In this document: in pieces, positions 37,253-46,300 of the stretch | How positions within the stretch are numbered: the stretch's first letter is position 1 | Layout of the letters: each line of letters opens with the position of its first letter | From: Hahella ganghwensis DSM 17046 | Lineage (GTDB): Bacteria > Pseudomonadota > Gammaproteobacteria > Pseudomonadales > Oleiphilaceae | Length of the DNA stretch: 64,000 nucleotides | Direction: 5' to 3' | NCBI RefSeq assembly: GCF_000376785.1 | Contig: NZ_AQXX01000131.1 | Coordinates: forward strand, 61,573-125,572 | The notes under the pieces: generated by a model | Databases searched by the model: none | Told to the model about the DNA's origin: nothing | Seen by the model: only the letters and a program-made list of their open reading frames with translations | Program-made: the position numbers and the translations under genes

Positions 37253-37474
37253 ATAGTTACGTCAAAAAGTATTTCGTGTATTGATTTAACCCGGATTTCT
37301 TGTGAGTTTCCAGGAGTTTCGGATGGCCATCGACTGACTGGCGTTAACACCCACAACACCTGGCACTATCCTCGACAGGGCCGGCAGACTGGTTATGTCA
37401 GCAGCATCCAAACGTCTGGATTAACAAGATTCAATACGGAAAATCGAGTGGGCAGGCGGCAATAGCAGAAATTG

Positions 37475-37505
37475 AAAAATGACCCTGAAGTTTCCCCCAG
37501 GGCCA
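37475..37505 (-). terminator. Terminator of the desaturase operon
   Basis: On the minus strand an 8-bp stem with one G-U pair (37480-37487 with 37498-37505) is followed by five T. It begins 10 bases past the desaturase stop. The remaining gap to the repeats (37253-37474) holds no gene. Confidence 0.75.
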
Positions 37506-37514
37506 TAGGACTGA

Positions 37515-38621
37515 TTAACCGGCCCGGGGAAGTCCGCGAGGTTCAGAGAACAGGGAATCCGGCAGTGAGTATCGCCAGATCCTGGCCACAACAGTCGACC
37601 ATTGGCGCCAAAAACCTCCGGTGTTGTATGGCACCCCGTGAGCCACGCAGATTTGCCTTACCCTGGGCGCTATTTCCCGATAACGATGTGCAGGGATGTC
37701 GGGAAACAGATGATGCTCAATCTGAAAACTGAGGTGCCCACTCATAATGTGCAGCCACCGGGAGCCGGTAAAGTTACTCGATCCCAATAATTGCCGGTAA
37801 TACCACATGCCACGACTTTCATTTTCATAATCCTGTTTACGGAAAGTTTGAGCCCCCTCTGTGAAGTGGCCACAGAAAATAATGGTGGAAGCCCATAGAT
37901 TACGAATGAGGTTAGCCATCAAATTGCCAAGCAACACTTTTAAAGCCATAGGGCCAGCCAGTAGTGGAAACAGCACATAATCTTTGAGGACCTGATTGCG
38001 CGCCTTCCTGAAGAAACGTTTCAGAAAAGGCCACTTGTCGCGTAACCGGGTTTTTCCGGAACGGATTTTTTCCACTTCCAACTCATGCAGCCCCACTCCC
38101 CAGTCAAACAATAAAGACAGGAAGAAGTAATTGATGAACTGAAACAGATGTTTTGGTCGCCAGGGAGTTGTATTGGTCAAACGCAACAGCCCATAACCAT
38201 AATCACGATCCATCCCCAGAATATTCGTGTAAGTATGGTGCTCAAAGTTATGGGTTTTACGCCAGGAATCACCATCGCAGATGGTGTCCCATTCGTAGGT
38301 CTGCGAAAAGAGCTTGGGATCATTCATCCAGTCATACTGACCGTGCATGATATTGTGACCAATCTCCATGTTTTCCAGGATTTTTGCTGTCGACAAAAGC
38401 CCCACACCGATTAGCCAACTGACAGGTGTCAGGCTGAAGTGAATTAACACCCGCCCCAGTATCTCTGCCATCTGCTGCTTACGGATAATTCCTCTGATGT
38501 AGTCAGCATCCTTTTGCCCCAAATCCCCCAGGACATCCTGCCGTACCTGGTCCAGTAAACGTCCCAGGCTCTCCAATTGCTCGGCACTTAACGAACGGGC
38601 CGGTGTTGTTGTCTTCATCAT
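37515..38621 (-). CDS. Acyl-CoA (delta-9 type) fatty acid desaturase
   Basis: 368 residues. The three histidine boxes of membrane desaturases are HNIMH (H89, H93), HNFEHH (H124, H128, H129) and QIEHH in QIEHHLFPDIP near residue 316. Hydrophobic segments lie around 60-80 and 225-250. It puts a double bond into saturated acyl chains with electrons from the ferredoxin reductase encoded 40 bases upstream. The pair matches the Pseudomonas DesCB arrangement. The start follows GGAG. The long spacing and third box QIEHH fit front-end/linoleoyl-CoA-type annotation, so regiospecificity is open. Confidence 0.92.
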   Translation of the reverse strand: MMKTTTPARSLSAEQLESLGRLLDQVRQDVLGDLGQKDADYIRGIIRKQQMAEILGRVLIHFSLTPVSWLIGVGLLSTAKILENMEIGHNIMHGQYDWMNDPKLFSQTYEWDTICDGDSWRKTHNFEHHTYTNILGMDRDYGYGLLRLTNTTPWRPKHLFQFINYFFLSLLFDWGVGLHELEVEKIRSGKTRLRDKWPFLKRFFRKARNQVLKDYVLFPLLAGPMALKVLLGNLMANLIRNLWASTIIFCGHFTEGAQTFRKQDYENESRGMWYYRQLLGSSNFTGSRWLHIMSGHLSFQIEHHLFPDIPAHRYREIAPRVRQICVAHGVPYNTGGFWRQWSTVVARIWRYSLPDSLFSEPRGLPRAG

Positions 38622-38661
38622 TGCTTTATCTCCGCTTATCTCGTGATAACCAGCATCGCGA

Positions 38662-39855
38662 TTACCAGTTTTCGATAGTCACTGCCCCGACAGGGATTGA
38701 GATACAGGCCTGTACAAATTCCTGCTCTTCCGGCACCAGTTCGCCCGTCAGGCGATTAATCACCTGACCTCCGGTTTTGACACAGGTACACTCATGACAC
38801 ACACCACTGCGGCACCCAAATTTCGGCTGCAGTCCATGGGATTCCGCAATCTCCAGCAATGATTGCCCCCCCTGGCTTTCGATCTCCCGGCCAGACTGCT
38901 GCAGATGCACTTTGGCCGTCACCTTATCCATTGCCGGAAGCGGTGTTCGTTCAGCGAGAAACGGACCACCAAAATGTTCCTGGCGAATATCAGGCGAGCT
39001 GCTTCCCGAAGCCTTAAGCTCCTGAATCACTCTTTGCATAAATAGCTGAGGTCCACATAAATATACCGCAGAGGCTGTGATATTCGGGGAGTCCCGCAAG
39101 AGCTGATCACGGCTGGCACGCCCTTCCTCAGCCGTAAAGTGAAGATGTATATTCAGCCGGTGACATCTTTCTGATAATAGTTCCAGACGTTCTCTGAAAA
39201 TGACCTGCCCTGAATTTCTAACGTAATAAATCAGCGTCATTGCCAGACCTGGTTGACGCTCTCCCAGACTTTCGATGATCGATATGATGGGGGTAATACC
39301 ACTTCCCGCCGCTATAAAGACAATGTCACCAGGGGGATTGCTGTGATTGAGGGTGAAAGATCCAGAGGCCTCCCCGATATAGAGAATTCCCCCTGTCCTC
39401 ACACGCTCATGGAGAAACCCGGACACCCTCCCATGCTCCTGGTGCTTCACGGTAATTGTGATCACCCCCTCGCGCAGGTACCTCTGCTGTGTTGAAGAGA
39501 TAGAATAAAATCGCCTCATTCGCACACCGTTGACCTCGACCTCAACGGGAATGTGCTGCCCCTCAATAAATCCCTTCCAGCGAGACGGCGGACGGATAAC
39601 GAAAGTTTTAACCTGCGCCGTCTCATCCAAGACCGCTATGACTTCAGCTGCCATTCGTTGACGACTGAACAATGGATCAATCTCACAGAGAGTCATTTCT
39701 ATCCAGTTCTGTAAACAACCAGAAGACTGCCAAAACCTTTCACCAACCTCTCTTGCTCCCCCACCGATAATCCTAAACAGTGGAGAGAGCCGGGAGGTAA
39801 GTGAACTTAACGCATGATGGAATGTTGCCGTAAGGAAGGTCGTCATGATTGCCAT
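38662..39855 (-). CDS. Ferredoxin reductase with C-terminal 2Fe-2S domain, desaturase partner
   Basis: About 397 residues from ATG 39855. A frame open to GTG 39927 would overlap both candidate operators, which argues for the internal start. The FAD domain has RRFYSISS, the NAD(P)H domain has FIAAGSGITPIISI and YLCGPQLFMQ, and the C-terminal ferredoxin domain has CRSGVCHECTC plus a later Cys in FVQACIS. It passes NADPH electrons to the desaturase at 37515-38621. It is divergent from the DesT/FabR gene. Confidence 0.9.
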   Translation of the reverse strand: MAIMTTFLTATFHHALSSLTSRLSPLFRIIGGGAREVGERFWQSSGCLQNWIEMTLCEIDPLFSRQRMAAEVIAVLDETAQVKTFVIRPPSRWKGFIEGQHIPVEVEVNGVRMRRFYSISSTQQRYLREGVITITVKHQEHGRVSGFLHERVRTGGILYIGEASGSFTLNHSNPPGDIVFIAAGSGITPIISIIESLGERQPGLAMTLIYYVRNSGQVIFRERLELLSERCHRLNIHLHFTAEEGRASRDQLLRDSPNITASAVYLCGPQLFMQRVIQELKASGSSSPDIRQEHFGGPFLAERTPLPAMDKVTAKVHLQQSGREIESQGGQSLLEIAESHGLQPKFGCRSGVCHECTCVKTGGQVINRLTGELVPEEQEFVQACISIPVGAVTIENW

Positions 39856-39871
39856 CTTCAAAGTCAGTTTC

Positions 39872-39889
39872 AGTGAACACGTGTACACA
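39872..39889. promoter_or_regulatory. Candidate DesT/FabR operator 1
   Basis: AGTGAACACGTGTACACA is a near-perfect palindrome around ACGT, with half site AGTGAAC. It lies 17 bases upstream of the reductase ATG. It resembles operator half sites recalled for the FabR/DesT family (AGTGAAC and TGTACGCT forms). Confidence 0.6.
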
Positions 39890-39912
39890 AAGCTACGTGA
39901 TCTATCTCTTTC

Positions 39913-39930
39913 AGTCAACACTTGCACACT
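39913..39930. promoter_or_regulatory. Candidate DesT/FabR operator 2
   Basis: Read on the minus strand, AGTGTGCAAGTGTTGACT is a partial palindrome with arms AGTGTG and GTTGACT, close to the DesT-type AGTGAAC/GTTGACT half sites. It lies 58 bases upstream of the reductase ATG. Confidence 0.5.
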
Positions 39931-40054
39931 GAAATAAATCAGCTATTTTTCGGCAAACATGTGACAAATATCTTACTTTTACTATAATTCTAATAATATC
40001 CCAGCTGTATTAACGTTGGGCTGAGATTGGCACGATAGAAGTTTCAGTAAACAA

Positions 40055-40747
40055 ATGAACACACAAAAACAAACCAATAGCGCTTTACCAAAAGAGACTC
40101 GGGTAATGAGTCGGGATGAAAAAAAACAACAGACCAGAAAATCCTTGATGGATGCCGCATTGGATCTGGTTGGAAAAGGGGAAAGTCTGTCGAGTATCAG
40201 TCTTCGGGAAGTGACCAAGTCCGCCGGGGTCGTCCCCACCTCTTTCTACCGGCATTTCAGTGATATGGAAGAACTCGGCCTCAATCTGGCAGACGAGCTT
40301 GGAATGCTGCTGCGAAAATTGATGAGAGCTGCCAGGCAACCCGACCGCTCACCTCAGGAACAGATGCTGCAATCGATCGATGTCTACATAGATTTTGTAC
40401 TGCAGCACCGTAATCACTTTGCCTTCATGTCCCAATGCCGGACTGCCGGGACACTGGCCTTGCGCAACGCGATTCGCAACGAACTGAAATTTTTCGCCAA
40501 TGAACTGGCCTCGGATATTCGCCAGACATCCTTACTGGCCGGTATCAGCAGTCAGGATCTGGATGTCATGTGTCAGTTGATCGTGACAACCGTGGCAGAT
40601 GCCACCGTTGACATATTGGACCTTTCAAATGGTTCCACAGACTTTCGCCAGGAGTTCTCCACGACCATGGTGAAGAAGTTGGACCTCATCTGGCAGGGTG
40701 CTTATGCCGCGAGGTCATCTTCTTCTGTGTCATCAGAGCCTAGCTAA
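40055..40747 (+). CDS. TetR-family regulator of unsaturated fatty acid synthesis (FabR/DesT)
   Basis: 230 residues. The HTH and flanks (SRDEKKQQTRKSLMDAALDL, SISLREVTKSAGVVPTSFYR) are near-diagnostic for FabR/DesT. These repressors bind DNA according to the ratio of unsaturated to saturated acyl-CoA and so set membrane fluidity. The gene is divergent from the desaturase operon, with two candidate operators between. By context it acts as DesT, though E. coli FabR is a close relative. Confidence 0.93.
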   Translation: MNTQKQTNSALPKETRVMSRDEKKQQTRKSLMDAALDLVGKGESLSSISLREVTKSAGVVPTSFYRHFSDMEELGLNLADELGMLLRKLMRAARQPDRSPQEQMLQSIDVYIDFVLQHRNHFAFMSQCRTAGTLALRNAIRNELKFFANELASDIRQTSLLAGISSQDLDVMCQLIVTTVADATVDILDLSNGSTDFRQEFSTTMVKKLDLIWQGAYAARSSSSVSSEPS

Positions 40748-40831
40748 ATACAAACTCCTGCCCGGGGTATGTCATAAACAAGCGCTTTTCCGGCACTCTC
40801 CCCCGGTCCACCAGGTCCAGATAATGTTCAC

Positions 40832-41509
40832 TCATGGACTCGATGGCGTGGCGGGCGCAATATGCGTTATTCCTACTGACTCACACAGGTGCGAGTCGAC
40901 AAGTGCCAGAACTTCCTCGAAGGAGCAATGACTGGGAATCCGGTCTTCCATTTCATAGGTCTCCTGAAAATGTATTTTCACTCCACGGATCATGCTCCTG
41001 GCCTCGTCAGTGAGCTTACCATCTCCAGACACAGAAATAGAGCCTGATGCAAAGTCCAGGCGATACACAAGGTTGGTAATAGAGTGAACACTGGGGGCAC
41101 TGCAAATAGCGATATCGCCAAATTCCTTTCGATCCGGAACATCCTCCTGAAATTCCTGATACTCAATGGGGAACTGGAAGTACTTTGATACGTTAGGATA
41201 TCCCATCTGAAGTATCCCGGAGACATACTCCTCGACTCCGACGGGACCCCATATGTGCAATGGACGGGTTCTCTTTTCTTCCAGATACCGGACCAGAAGG
41301 GGGACAACACCGAAGGCATGATCCGCGTGGAAGTGAGTCAGCAGGATCAGTTCTATCTCCTCATGGTGACCGGCTTGCCAGAGTCGTGGTGGGACCTGGT
41401 AACCACAGTCAATCAATATTGCCCCCCGAAGCGTATTGAACAGAAAACAGGTATTGAAGTTCGTGGCGGAGAACGCTTCGCCATTGCCAATAATCTTCAG
41501 TTGATACAT
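40832..41509 (-). CDS. MBL-fold metallo-hydrolase (RNase Z-like)
   Basis: 225 residues from ATG 41509 (AAGGA upstream). The metal site THFHADH gives H59, H61, D63 and H64. Further ligands are likely in SVHSITN and SGDGKLT, with a last His in THIAP. The fold is that of the RNase Z/phosphodiesterase branch, but the tRNA-binding exosite arm is not evident, so a small-molecule hydrolase is likelier. It converges on the DesT gene. Confidence 0.88.
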   Translation of the reverse strand: MYQLKIIGNGEAFSATNFNTCFLFNTLRGAILIDCGYQVPPRLWQAGHHEEIELILLTHFHADHAFGVVPLLVRYLEEKRTRPLHIWGPVGVEEYVSGILQMGYPNVSKYFQFPIEYQEFQEDVPDRKEFGDIAICSAPSVHSITNLVYRLDFASGSISVSGDGKLTDEARSMIRGVKIHFQETYEMEDRIPSHCSFEEVLALVDSHLCESVGITHIAPATPSSP

Positions 41510-41653
41510 AGATATGGTCCTTGTCTGAGACACCTGACTCCTAACGGGCAACTAAAGCGGAATTAAGTGGCATGCAGAGTCATTTGCAGCCAGGCATAAA
41601 TCAAACCCGCCCAAAATATTAGCGTTTATCTTCGGGTAACGATAAACAAATCA

Positions 41654-42391
41654 CTACAAGAAAGTGTACAACAACGACAGAGAAGTCTCCGTATCGGTTC
41701 GTTCCGCACCGAAAGGTGGATCACTGCGATGCTTAACGTAAAAGGATATCTTCATCGACAGCCCTTCCATGATTTGTGACTGAACTGAAGACTCTGACTC
41801 TGCCACCACATCATTTTCCTCCAGCCCCATTTCAGAACTGACTTTCTGTCGAAACAATGCGGTATCCGAGAGTTCCACATCCAACTGCCCGGCAAGCCGG
41901 GCGATCGCTTCGTGAGCATTACGGCTACCCGTTTCTTCCTGCTTCTCTTCCAGCTTACTGAATTTGTATCCGCCACCGGCAGAAACATCCAGCACAGAGC
42001 GTTCACCATACTGCCACAGGCGATATCCCATCCCAGTAGTGGCAGACACTTCAAAATCATACCCGGAAAAACGCTCGTTGGCGTATGATTCCTGTATAAA
42101 CCAATATTTCCTTTCCGTGTATTTGTAGTCGGTTTTCAATTGCGCGCGATATTTCTCAGCAGTGGTGCTGTTATCAGACTCTGTATAGATGACACGGGCA
42201 TCAATACTGTTCCGCCAGGGAGCGTTATCATATTTCAGCGCCAGACGTCCTTTGACATTGGTCTGCTTTGTATTGCCGGAAGTCACCAGTACACCCAGTT
42301 CCGTTTCCCCCTCCCACTGACCTTGCTGAGCCAACACCTGAAAAGACATAGCCTGAACGACAATAACCAGGCCCGCCGTTAACAACCGCAT
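41654..42391 (-). CDS. DUF481 (YdiY-like) outer-membrane beta-barrel protein
   Basis: 245 residues with a signal peptide (cleavage near VLAQ, residue 22). The body has alternating strands of DUF481 proteins: WEGETELGVLVTSGNTKQTN, YKYTERKYWFIQESY, GYRLWQYGERSVLDVSAGGG. It ends in a C-terminal aromatic/Leu (SLLYTFL) suited to BAM insertion. Function is unknown; YdiY is acid- or salt-induced in enterics. A 7-bp hairpin GTTTATC/GATAAAC (near 41623-41646) follows the gene. Confidence 0.9.
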   Translation of the reverse strand: MRLLTAGLVIVVQAMSFQVLAQQGQWEGETELGVLVTSGNTKQTNVKGRLALKYDNAPWRNSIDARVIYTESDNSTTAEKYRAQLKTDYKYTERKYWFIQESYANERFSGYDFEVSATTGMGYRLWQYGERSVLDVSAGGGYKFSKLEEKQEETGSRNAHEAIARLAGQLDVELSDTALFRQKVSSEMGLEENDVVAESESSVQSQIMEGLSMKISFYVKHRSDPPFGAERTDTETSLSLLYTFL

Positions 42392-42877
42392 AAGTTCTCC
42401 TTACCTGAAACCGCATGACCGACAAGACCGCTTGAACGGCCGAACGACAGTCATGTATCGGGAATTTTTTCCAATATAAGTTCGGTTGTACTGCCGGGAA
42501 GAATGACCCGGGCAGATAGATAATATTGATGTCGGTTGATGTCAGCTATTTCACTGGCAAGGCTGTGGTTTTGGATGCCCTGCTGGACAAACACCATAAT
42601 CGAGGCAGCTCAGATAGTTAAGTGTCTTTTTTGCAATCTGTCGCATGAAACAACAGGCAATCGGCCCAAAGGCGACCTCAGAGTGAAGCGTTTACGCTCT
42701 TTTATAAGGTGCGGACACTTCATGACAATCAATCAACTATATTGAAGGCTTTTGCATTTAAAAAACGCTACAACCCAAGAACACTATAACCATTCACGTC
42801 TCTCGACTGCAGGATCCCTGTGGAAACAGTGACATTGAGCTATAGACAATTCTAAATCACCACACCCGGAGGTATTA
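42392..42877. other. Intergenic region, no gene seen
   Basis: About 485 bases between the DUF481 gene and the orphan gene at 42878. Short open frames have no ribosome sites or family signs. The left end carries the DUF481 promoter; the right end carries a strong ribosome site. Confidence 0.5.
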
Positions 42878-43633
42878 ATGGGACTCGGTGACAAAGTGTA
42901 CAATGCCTATAACCACGTCGACAGGGAATGGTTCGACAGATCTAGTGTTGATATGCATAACTGGGGACACGTGAAAAGCGTTCACCGTTGTGATCATGCT
43001 CATGGGGACTGGGGGATGGCCAAAGCTGTAGGCAAAGGCCTGGTCTCAACAGGATCCGCCGCATTCAGCACGGCCACCAACACAGGCTTCACAACCCTGG
43101 CCTATAGTGCAGCAACCGGTGGCGCCGTTGCCTTGTCGGCCACAGGTATTGGGGCAGTTGCAACTGCCGGTGCCGTTGCTTTGGGAAGCTCCGTGGCCGC
43201 TGGAGTATCGTTCTGCAAAACACTGGATCATATCCGCAATCTGGAAAAGATACAGCTGCAGCGGGGCGTTAAATTCTGCGACGGTGACAATCAGCAGCAC
43301 AAGTACCTCCTTAGTGTCGTGCTGCCTTACATTATCCAGCAGAAAAAGCGCAAGATGCGTCGAAAAGGTGAAGAATCTGTGCCGTTACTGGGAAGCGCCC
43401 TGACCACTGCAGAAGAAGGTGTGCGCAGTATATTCAAGCGTCTGAGCGGCAACCGAGGAAAACAGCGTCATCACATGGCCCAAGCCCTGACAGTGCACCT
43501 GGTTTCCTGCACCTGTAATCTGGCAGAAGATATCGTATCCGAACTCTGGAGCCCTGAGGAAATGAAAGCCATTCGCGCCATGGACAGCGATGAAGCCGGT
43601 TACTGGATCTTTTCCAAGATGGCTTCTACCTGA
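42878..43633 (+). CDS. Orphan protein with glycine/alanine-rich hydrophobic core
   Basis: 251 residues, not recognised. GGAGG six bases before the ATG supports translation. The N-terminus is hydrophilic and rich in His, Trp and Asp (DREWFDRSS, HNWGHVKSVHRCDHAHGDWG). Residues about 50-112 form a Gly/Ala/Ser/Thr-rich hydrophobic stretch (ATGGAVALSATGIGAVATAG) like a glycine-zipper membrane hairpin. The C-terminal half is basic then helical (KKRKMRRKGEE), and an HLVSCTCNLAEDIVSELWSP segment follows. There is no signal peptide. The hydrophobic core recalls membrane-inserting effectors or toxins, but this is inference. Confidence 0.7.
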   Translation: MGLGDKVYNAYNHVDREWFDRSSVDMHNWGHVKSVHRCDHAHGDWGMAKAVGKGLVSTGSAAFSTATNTGFTTLAYSAATGGAVALSATGIGAVATAGAVALGSSVAAGVSFCKTLDHIRNLEKIQLQRGVKFCDGDNQQHKYLLSVVLPYIIQQKKRKMRRKGEESVPLLGSALTTAEEGVRSIFKRLSGNRGKQRHHMAQALTVHLVSCTCNLAEDIVSELWSPEEMKAIRAMDSDEAGYWIFSKMAST

Positions 43634-43846
43634 GGCCATTCTTTCACCATTATGGCGGTCAACCTGCACGGATGTCCGCCATATCCTCTTTCGTACTCAC
43701 TTAGCCTCTCCCGTATCTACTCATCTCTTTTACTCATCTCTGCCTGTTCATCTAATTTTCATACCCAACCATCAAAATCTGGCTCGTTTCACATATTCTA
43801 TTGGCTGAACGAGATTAAATTGATCAGGGAAATATCAGTGTTTCCT

Positions 43847-43901
43847 TAGGGTCTGCTCTCAGACTCAACACGAGCACCAAACAAAGTGTCTACAGACCCT
43901 A
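43847..43901. repeat. Short element with 9-bp inverted ends
   Basis: TAGGGTCTG at 43847-43855 and CAGACCCTA at 43893-43901 form perfect inverted repeats around 37 bases. It sits just upstream of the lipin-like gene. It may be a miniature element, a hairpin or an operator. Confidence 0.45.
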
Positions 43902-43939
43902 GCCAATACAACCTATAAAAACAGGCAAGGATACCTTCC

Positions 43940-44926
43940 ATGAACAAAGCACTTACCATAGCAGCCTGCGGGCTGATCGCCGTCACCTTAAGCGGCACCT
44001 CGGTCGCGGAATATTGCCCGGATTACGGCAGTGTGACGAATACTCCCAACCTGCAGAAACCTCACCAGAAATCTTTTCGGCACTGGGGCAACAGATGGTT
44101 ATCGTCCTGGCACCGTCCTTTTCATATGGTGCATGATCAGATCGTCAAAACCGGTACTGCCACCACCATGGTCGGAAAGTTCGATTACTCCAGTGTTTTT
44201 CACAAAGACCTGGAAGACGAGGATATCCATGTCTACATCTACGGTACCGGTATGGCTGACTGGGAGTATCTTGGCGAGTACCGCACCAACAGTGACGGCA
44301 AAATCTATGTGGATGTCAACAAGCCCGAAGGGGACTATCGGGTCAGAATGATTGTCGAAGGAGATCATTCCGAGGCAACCGGTTACCTGACGGTCGTTCA
44401 ACCCGGCCGTAAAGCGGTATTGTTTGATATCGACGGGACCCTGACGCTAAACGACTTCGAAGCCGTAGGAGATTACCTGGGCATCGACTCCGCCGAGATG
44501 CATGGATATGCCTCCGATGTTGTCTGGAACTACGAGGAAAAAGGTTACCAGATTATCTACCTGACAGGCCGTCAGTACTGGATGGCCAAAACCACCCGTC
44601 AATGGTTCAACACTCAAGGATTGTTTCAGTGGCACCTGCGCACTGACAGCAACGCCGAGAACCCGGTAGACCCTCAGACCCAGGAATATAAAACCAACTA
44701 CATCCGTTATCTGCTGAATGATGTGGAACTGGATATTGTCCGAGCCTACGGTAATGCCGATACGGACATCGCCGCTTATGCCGACGCCGGTATTCCAAAG
44801 TCGGAAACCTATATTATCGGCCCGGAAGCCGGCAATGGAGGAACCCAGGCGATCGACGGCGACTACGCCTATCATTACTCAACGAAGGTGATCGGCATCC
44901 CAAATTCCGGTTGTACCTGGCGTTAA
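43940..44926 (+). CDS. Secreted LNS2 (lipin/Smp2)-type HAD phosphatase
   Basis: 328 residues. A signal peptide (cleavage near SVA, residue 23) is followed by an N-terminal region (about 55-155) with YIYGTGMADWEYLGEYRT and a beta-sandwich look. The LNS2 domain follows, with the HAD motif D163-I-D165-G-T in VLFDIDGTLTLND, IIYLTGRQYWMA (motif II), and YGNADTDIAAYADAGIP (motif IV). LNS2 domains occur in lipins (phosphatidate phosphatases) and PITPs of eukaryotes. A periplasmic or secreted lipid phosphatase is plausible. The gene stands alone with an AAGGA ribosome site. Confidence 0.85.
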   Translation: MNKALTIAACGLIAVTLSGTSVAEYCPDYGSVTNTPNLQKPHQKSFRHWGNRWLSSWHRPFHMVHDQIVKTGTATTMVGKFDYSSVFHKDLEDEDIHVYIYGTGMADWEYLGEYRTNSDGKIYVDVNKPEGDYRVRMIVEGDHSEATGYLTVVQPGRKAVLFDIDGTLTLNDFEAVGDYLGIDSAEMHGYASDVVWNYEEKGYQIIYLTGRQYWMAKTTRQWFNTQGLFQWHLRTDSNAENPVDPQTQEYKTNYIRYLLNDVELDIVRAYGNADTDIAAYADAGIPKSETYIIGPEAGNGGTQAIDGDYAYHYSTKVIGIPNSGCTWR

Positions 44927-44966
44927 CGCCGACTGTGGCCGGGCGACAATCAGTCGTCCGGCACCA

Positions 44967-45383
44967 TCACGACATCAGTACCATTATGACACTGGACAGA
45001 TAGAGCGCGAGAGAAAGACTGATCCCTGCCAGGGGAATGCGAAACCAGTAGCGCCAGGCCAGGATAAATAATCCCACCAGCATCAATCCGCCGGTCAACA
45101 GCAGAAAAGCGGATTGAAACAGCAGCTCGCTGTGATAGAAAGCCAGATACCCATAGATCAGACCGAATAGAATGCCCGCCATACTGTGGCTTGCATTAAA
45201 TCCAACCCAGGCTTTCCACATAGAGGTTTCACGCGTGATCACTGGTGAAACCCGCTCCATGTATGTCCTTAAGTCATGCTCTCTCGGCGAAAACTTATTG
45301 CTTGCAAAGGTGTAGAACAAGTGAACCAATCCCAACAATAAAACGATGCCAGCACTGAGTGCCATAAGAAGAATTTCAATCAC
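44967..45383 (-). CDS. Small four-helix membrane protein, function unknown
   Basis: 138 residues from GTG 45383 (AGGTGG 7 bases upstream). Four hydrophobic helices lie near 3-27, 57-80, 84-108 and 115-136. The segment between helices 1 and 2 has ERVSPVITRETSMWKAWVGF and NASHSMAGILFGLIYGY, recalling the LIC_13387-type uncharacterised family. It is 24 bases downstream of the transglutaminase-like gene on the same strand, so the two are probably one operon. Confidence 0.75.
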   Translation of the reverse strand: MIEILLMALSAGIVLLLGLVHLFYTFASNKFSPREHDLRTYMERVSPVITRETSMWKAWVGFNASHSMAGILFGLIYGYLAFYHSELLFQSAFLLLTGGLMLVGLFILAWRYWFRIPLAGISLSLALYLSSVIMVLMS

Positions 45384-45407
45384 GAGTAACCACCTGAGTC
45401 AACACAA

Positions 45408-46160
45408 TCAACGAGGACTCTCACGAGTCCGTATATAACTATCCGGGATACCTTTTCGCCTTATGCGGTCCACATTCCAGTTGAGCCAATGACGCAACAG
45501 ATATCGAAACAGCAGTCTTTTGGCTCCTGACAGATTTATACCATGTTTTCGATAGAAATCGTCAGGTTGGGCGAACACGCCATAGTCGTCCGCAATTCCC
45601 TCTTTCTGGATATAAGTGTCCTGTCCGCTCCAATCCACCTGAGGTTGGCTCAGACAGGGTGTGGCAATACCAAAACCACTGAACTGCTCACATTGACCGG
45701 CAAAAGTTTGCTGCACCTTGGTCAGGTACTCGCGATCAATAATATAACCTTCCAGATTCACCCACTGTCCATCCCACTGGATTTCCACCCAGCTATGCAA
45801 TATCCGCGACGGCGCCAGCGGCATCAGGACTCCTGGAATCGCCCCACGCTGCAACTCATTGAATATGGTGAACCCATGAATCCTGGCCGGAATGCCTACC
45901 GCACGGAGTAACGCCATAAGCAGCGTGCCCTTGGTATTACACTGACCATATCCGTCCTTCAAAACCTCACTGGCCGGAATACTGTCATCCCGATTGTAAC
46001 CAAACAGGATCTCATCCCGGACAAAGGCATAAACAGCACCAATAGCTTCATAGGGGACCAATCGCTTCCACCCCCTATCTTGAATCAGAGCCTGGATTTC
46101 CGGGTGATCAAAATCCAGCATGTGCGTTTTCATCAGATAACGTTCGTTGACCGACGTCAT
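45408..46160 (-). CDS. Transglutaminase-like domain protein
   Basis: 250 residues from ATG 46160 (GAGGGA 7 bases upstream; frame open to 46220). The papain-like transglutaminase core is present: C74 in GYGQCNTKGTLLMALLRAVG, H122 in RILHSWVEI and an acid (D142 region, NLEGYIID). There is no signal peptide, so it is probably cytoplasmic. The family includes peptidases and amide-bond-modifying enzymes. It is co-directional with the small membrane protein gene downstream. Confidence 0.87.
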   Translation of the reverse strand: MTSVNERYLMKTHMLDFDHPEIQALIQDRGWKRLVPYEAIGAVYAFVRDEILFGYNRDDSIPASEVLKDGYGQCNTKGTLLMALLRAVGIPARIHGFTIFNELQRGAIPGVLMPLAPSRILHSWVEIQWDGQWVNLEGYIIDREYLTKVQQTFAGQCEQFSGFGIATPCLSQPQVDWSGQDTYIQKEGIADDYGVFAQPDDFYRKHGINLSGAKRLLFRYLLRHWLNWNVDRIRRKGIPDSYIRTRESPR

Positions 46161-46300
46161 ACCCATTCCCTCTCTTCTGCATTTAACAGATACTGAGGAT
46201 ATCCAGATCGAGCCGAACATAATTGAATAAACCAGCTACATTGTAAAATTCAGTTGCCGTTCAATAAAACAAAGAATCTGGAAAGCGATCGAATCCAGAA

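Noticed and set aside
37175..37465. 96-codon plus-strand frame over the 22-bp repeats
   Set aside because: It is generated by the direct repeats and has no ribosome site or family match.
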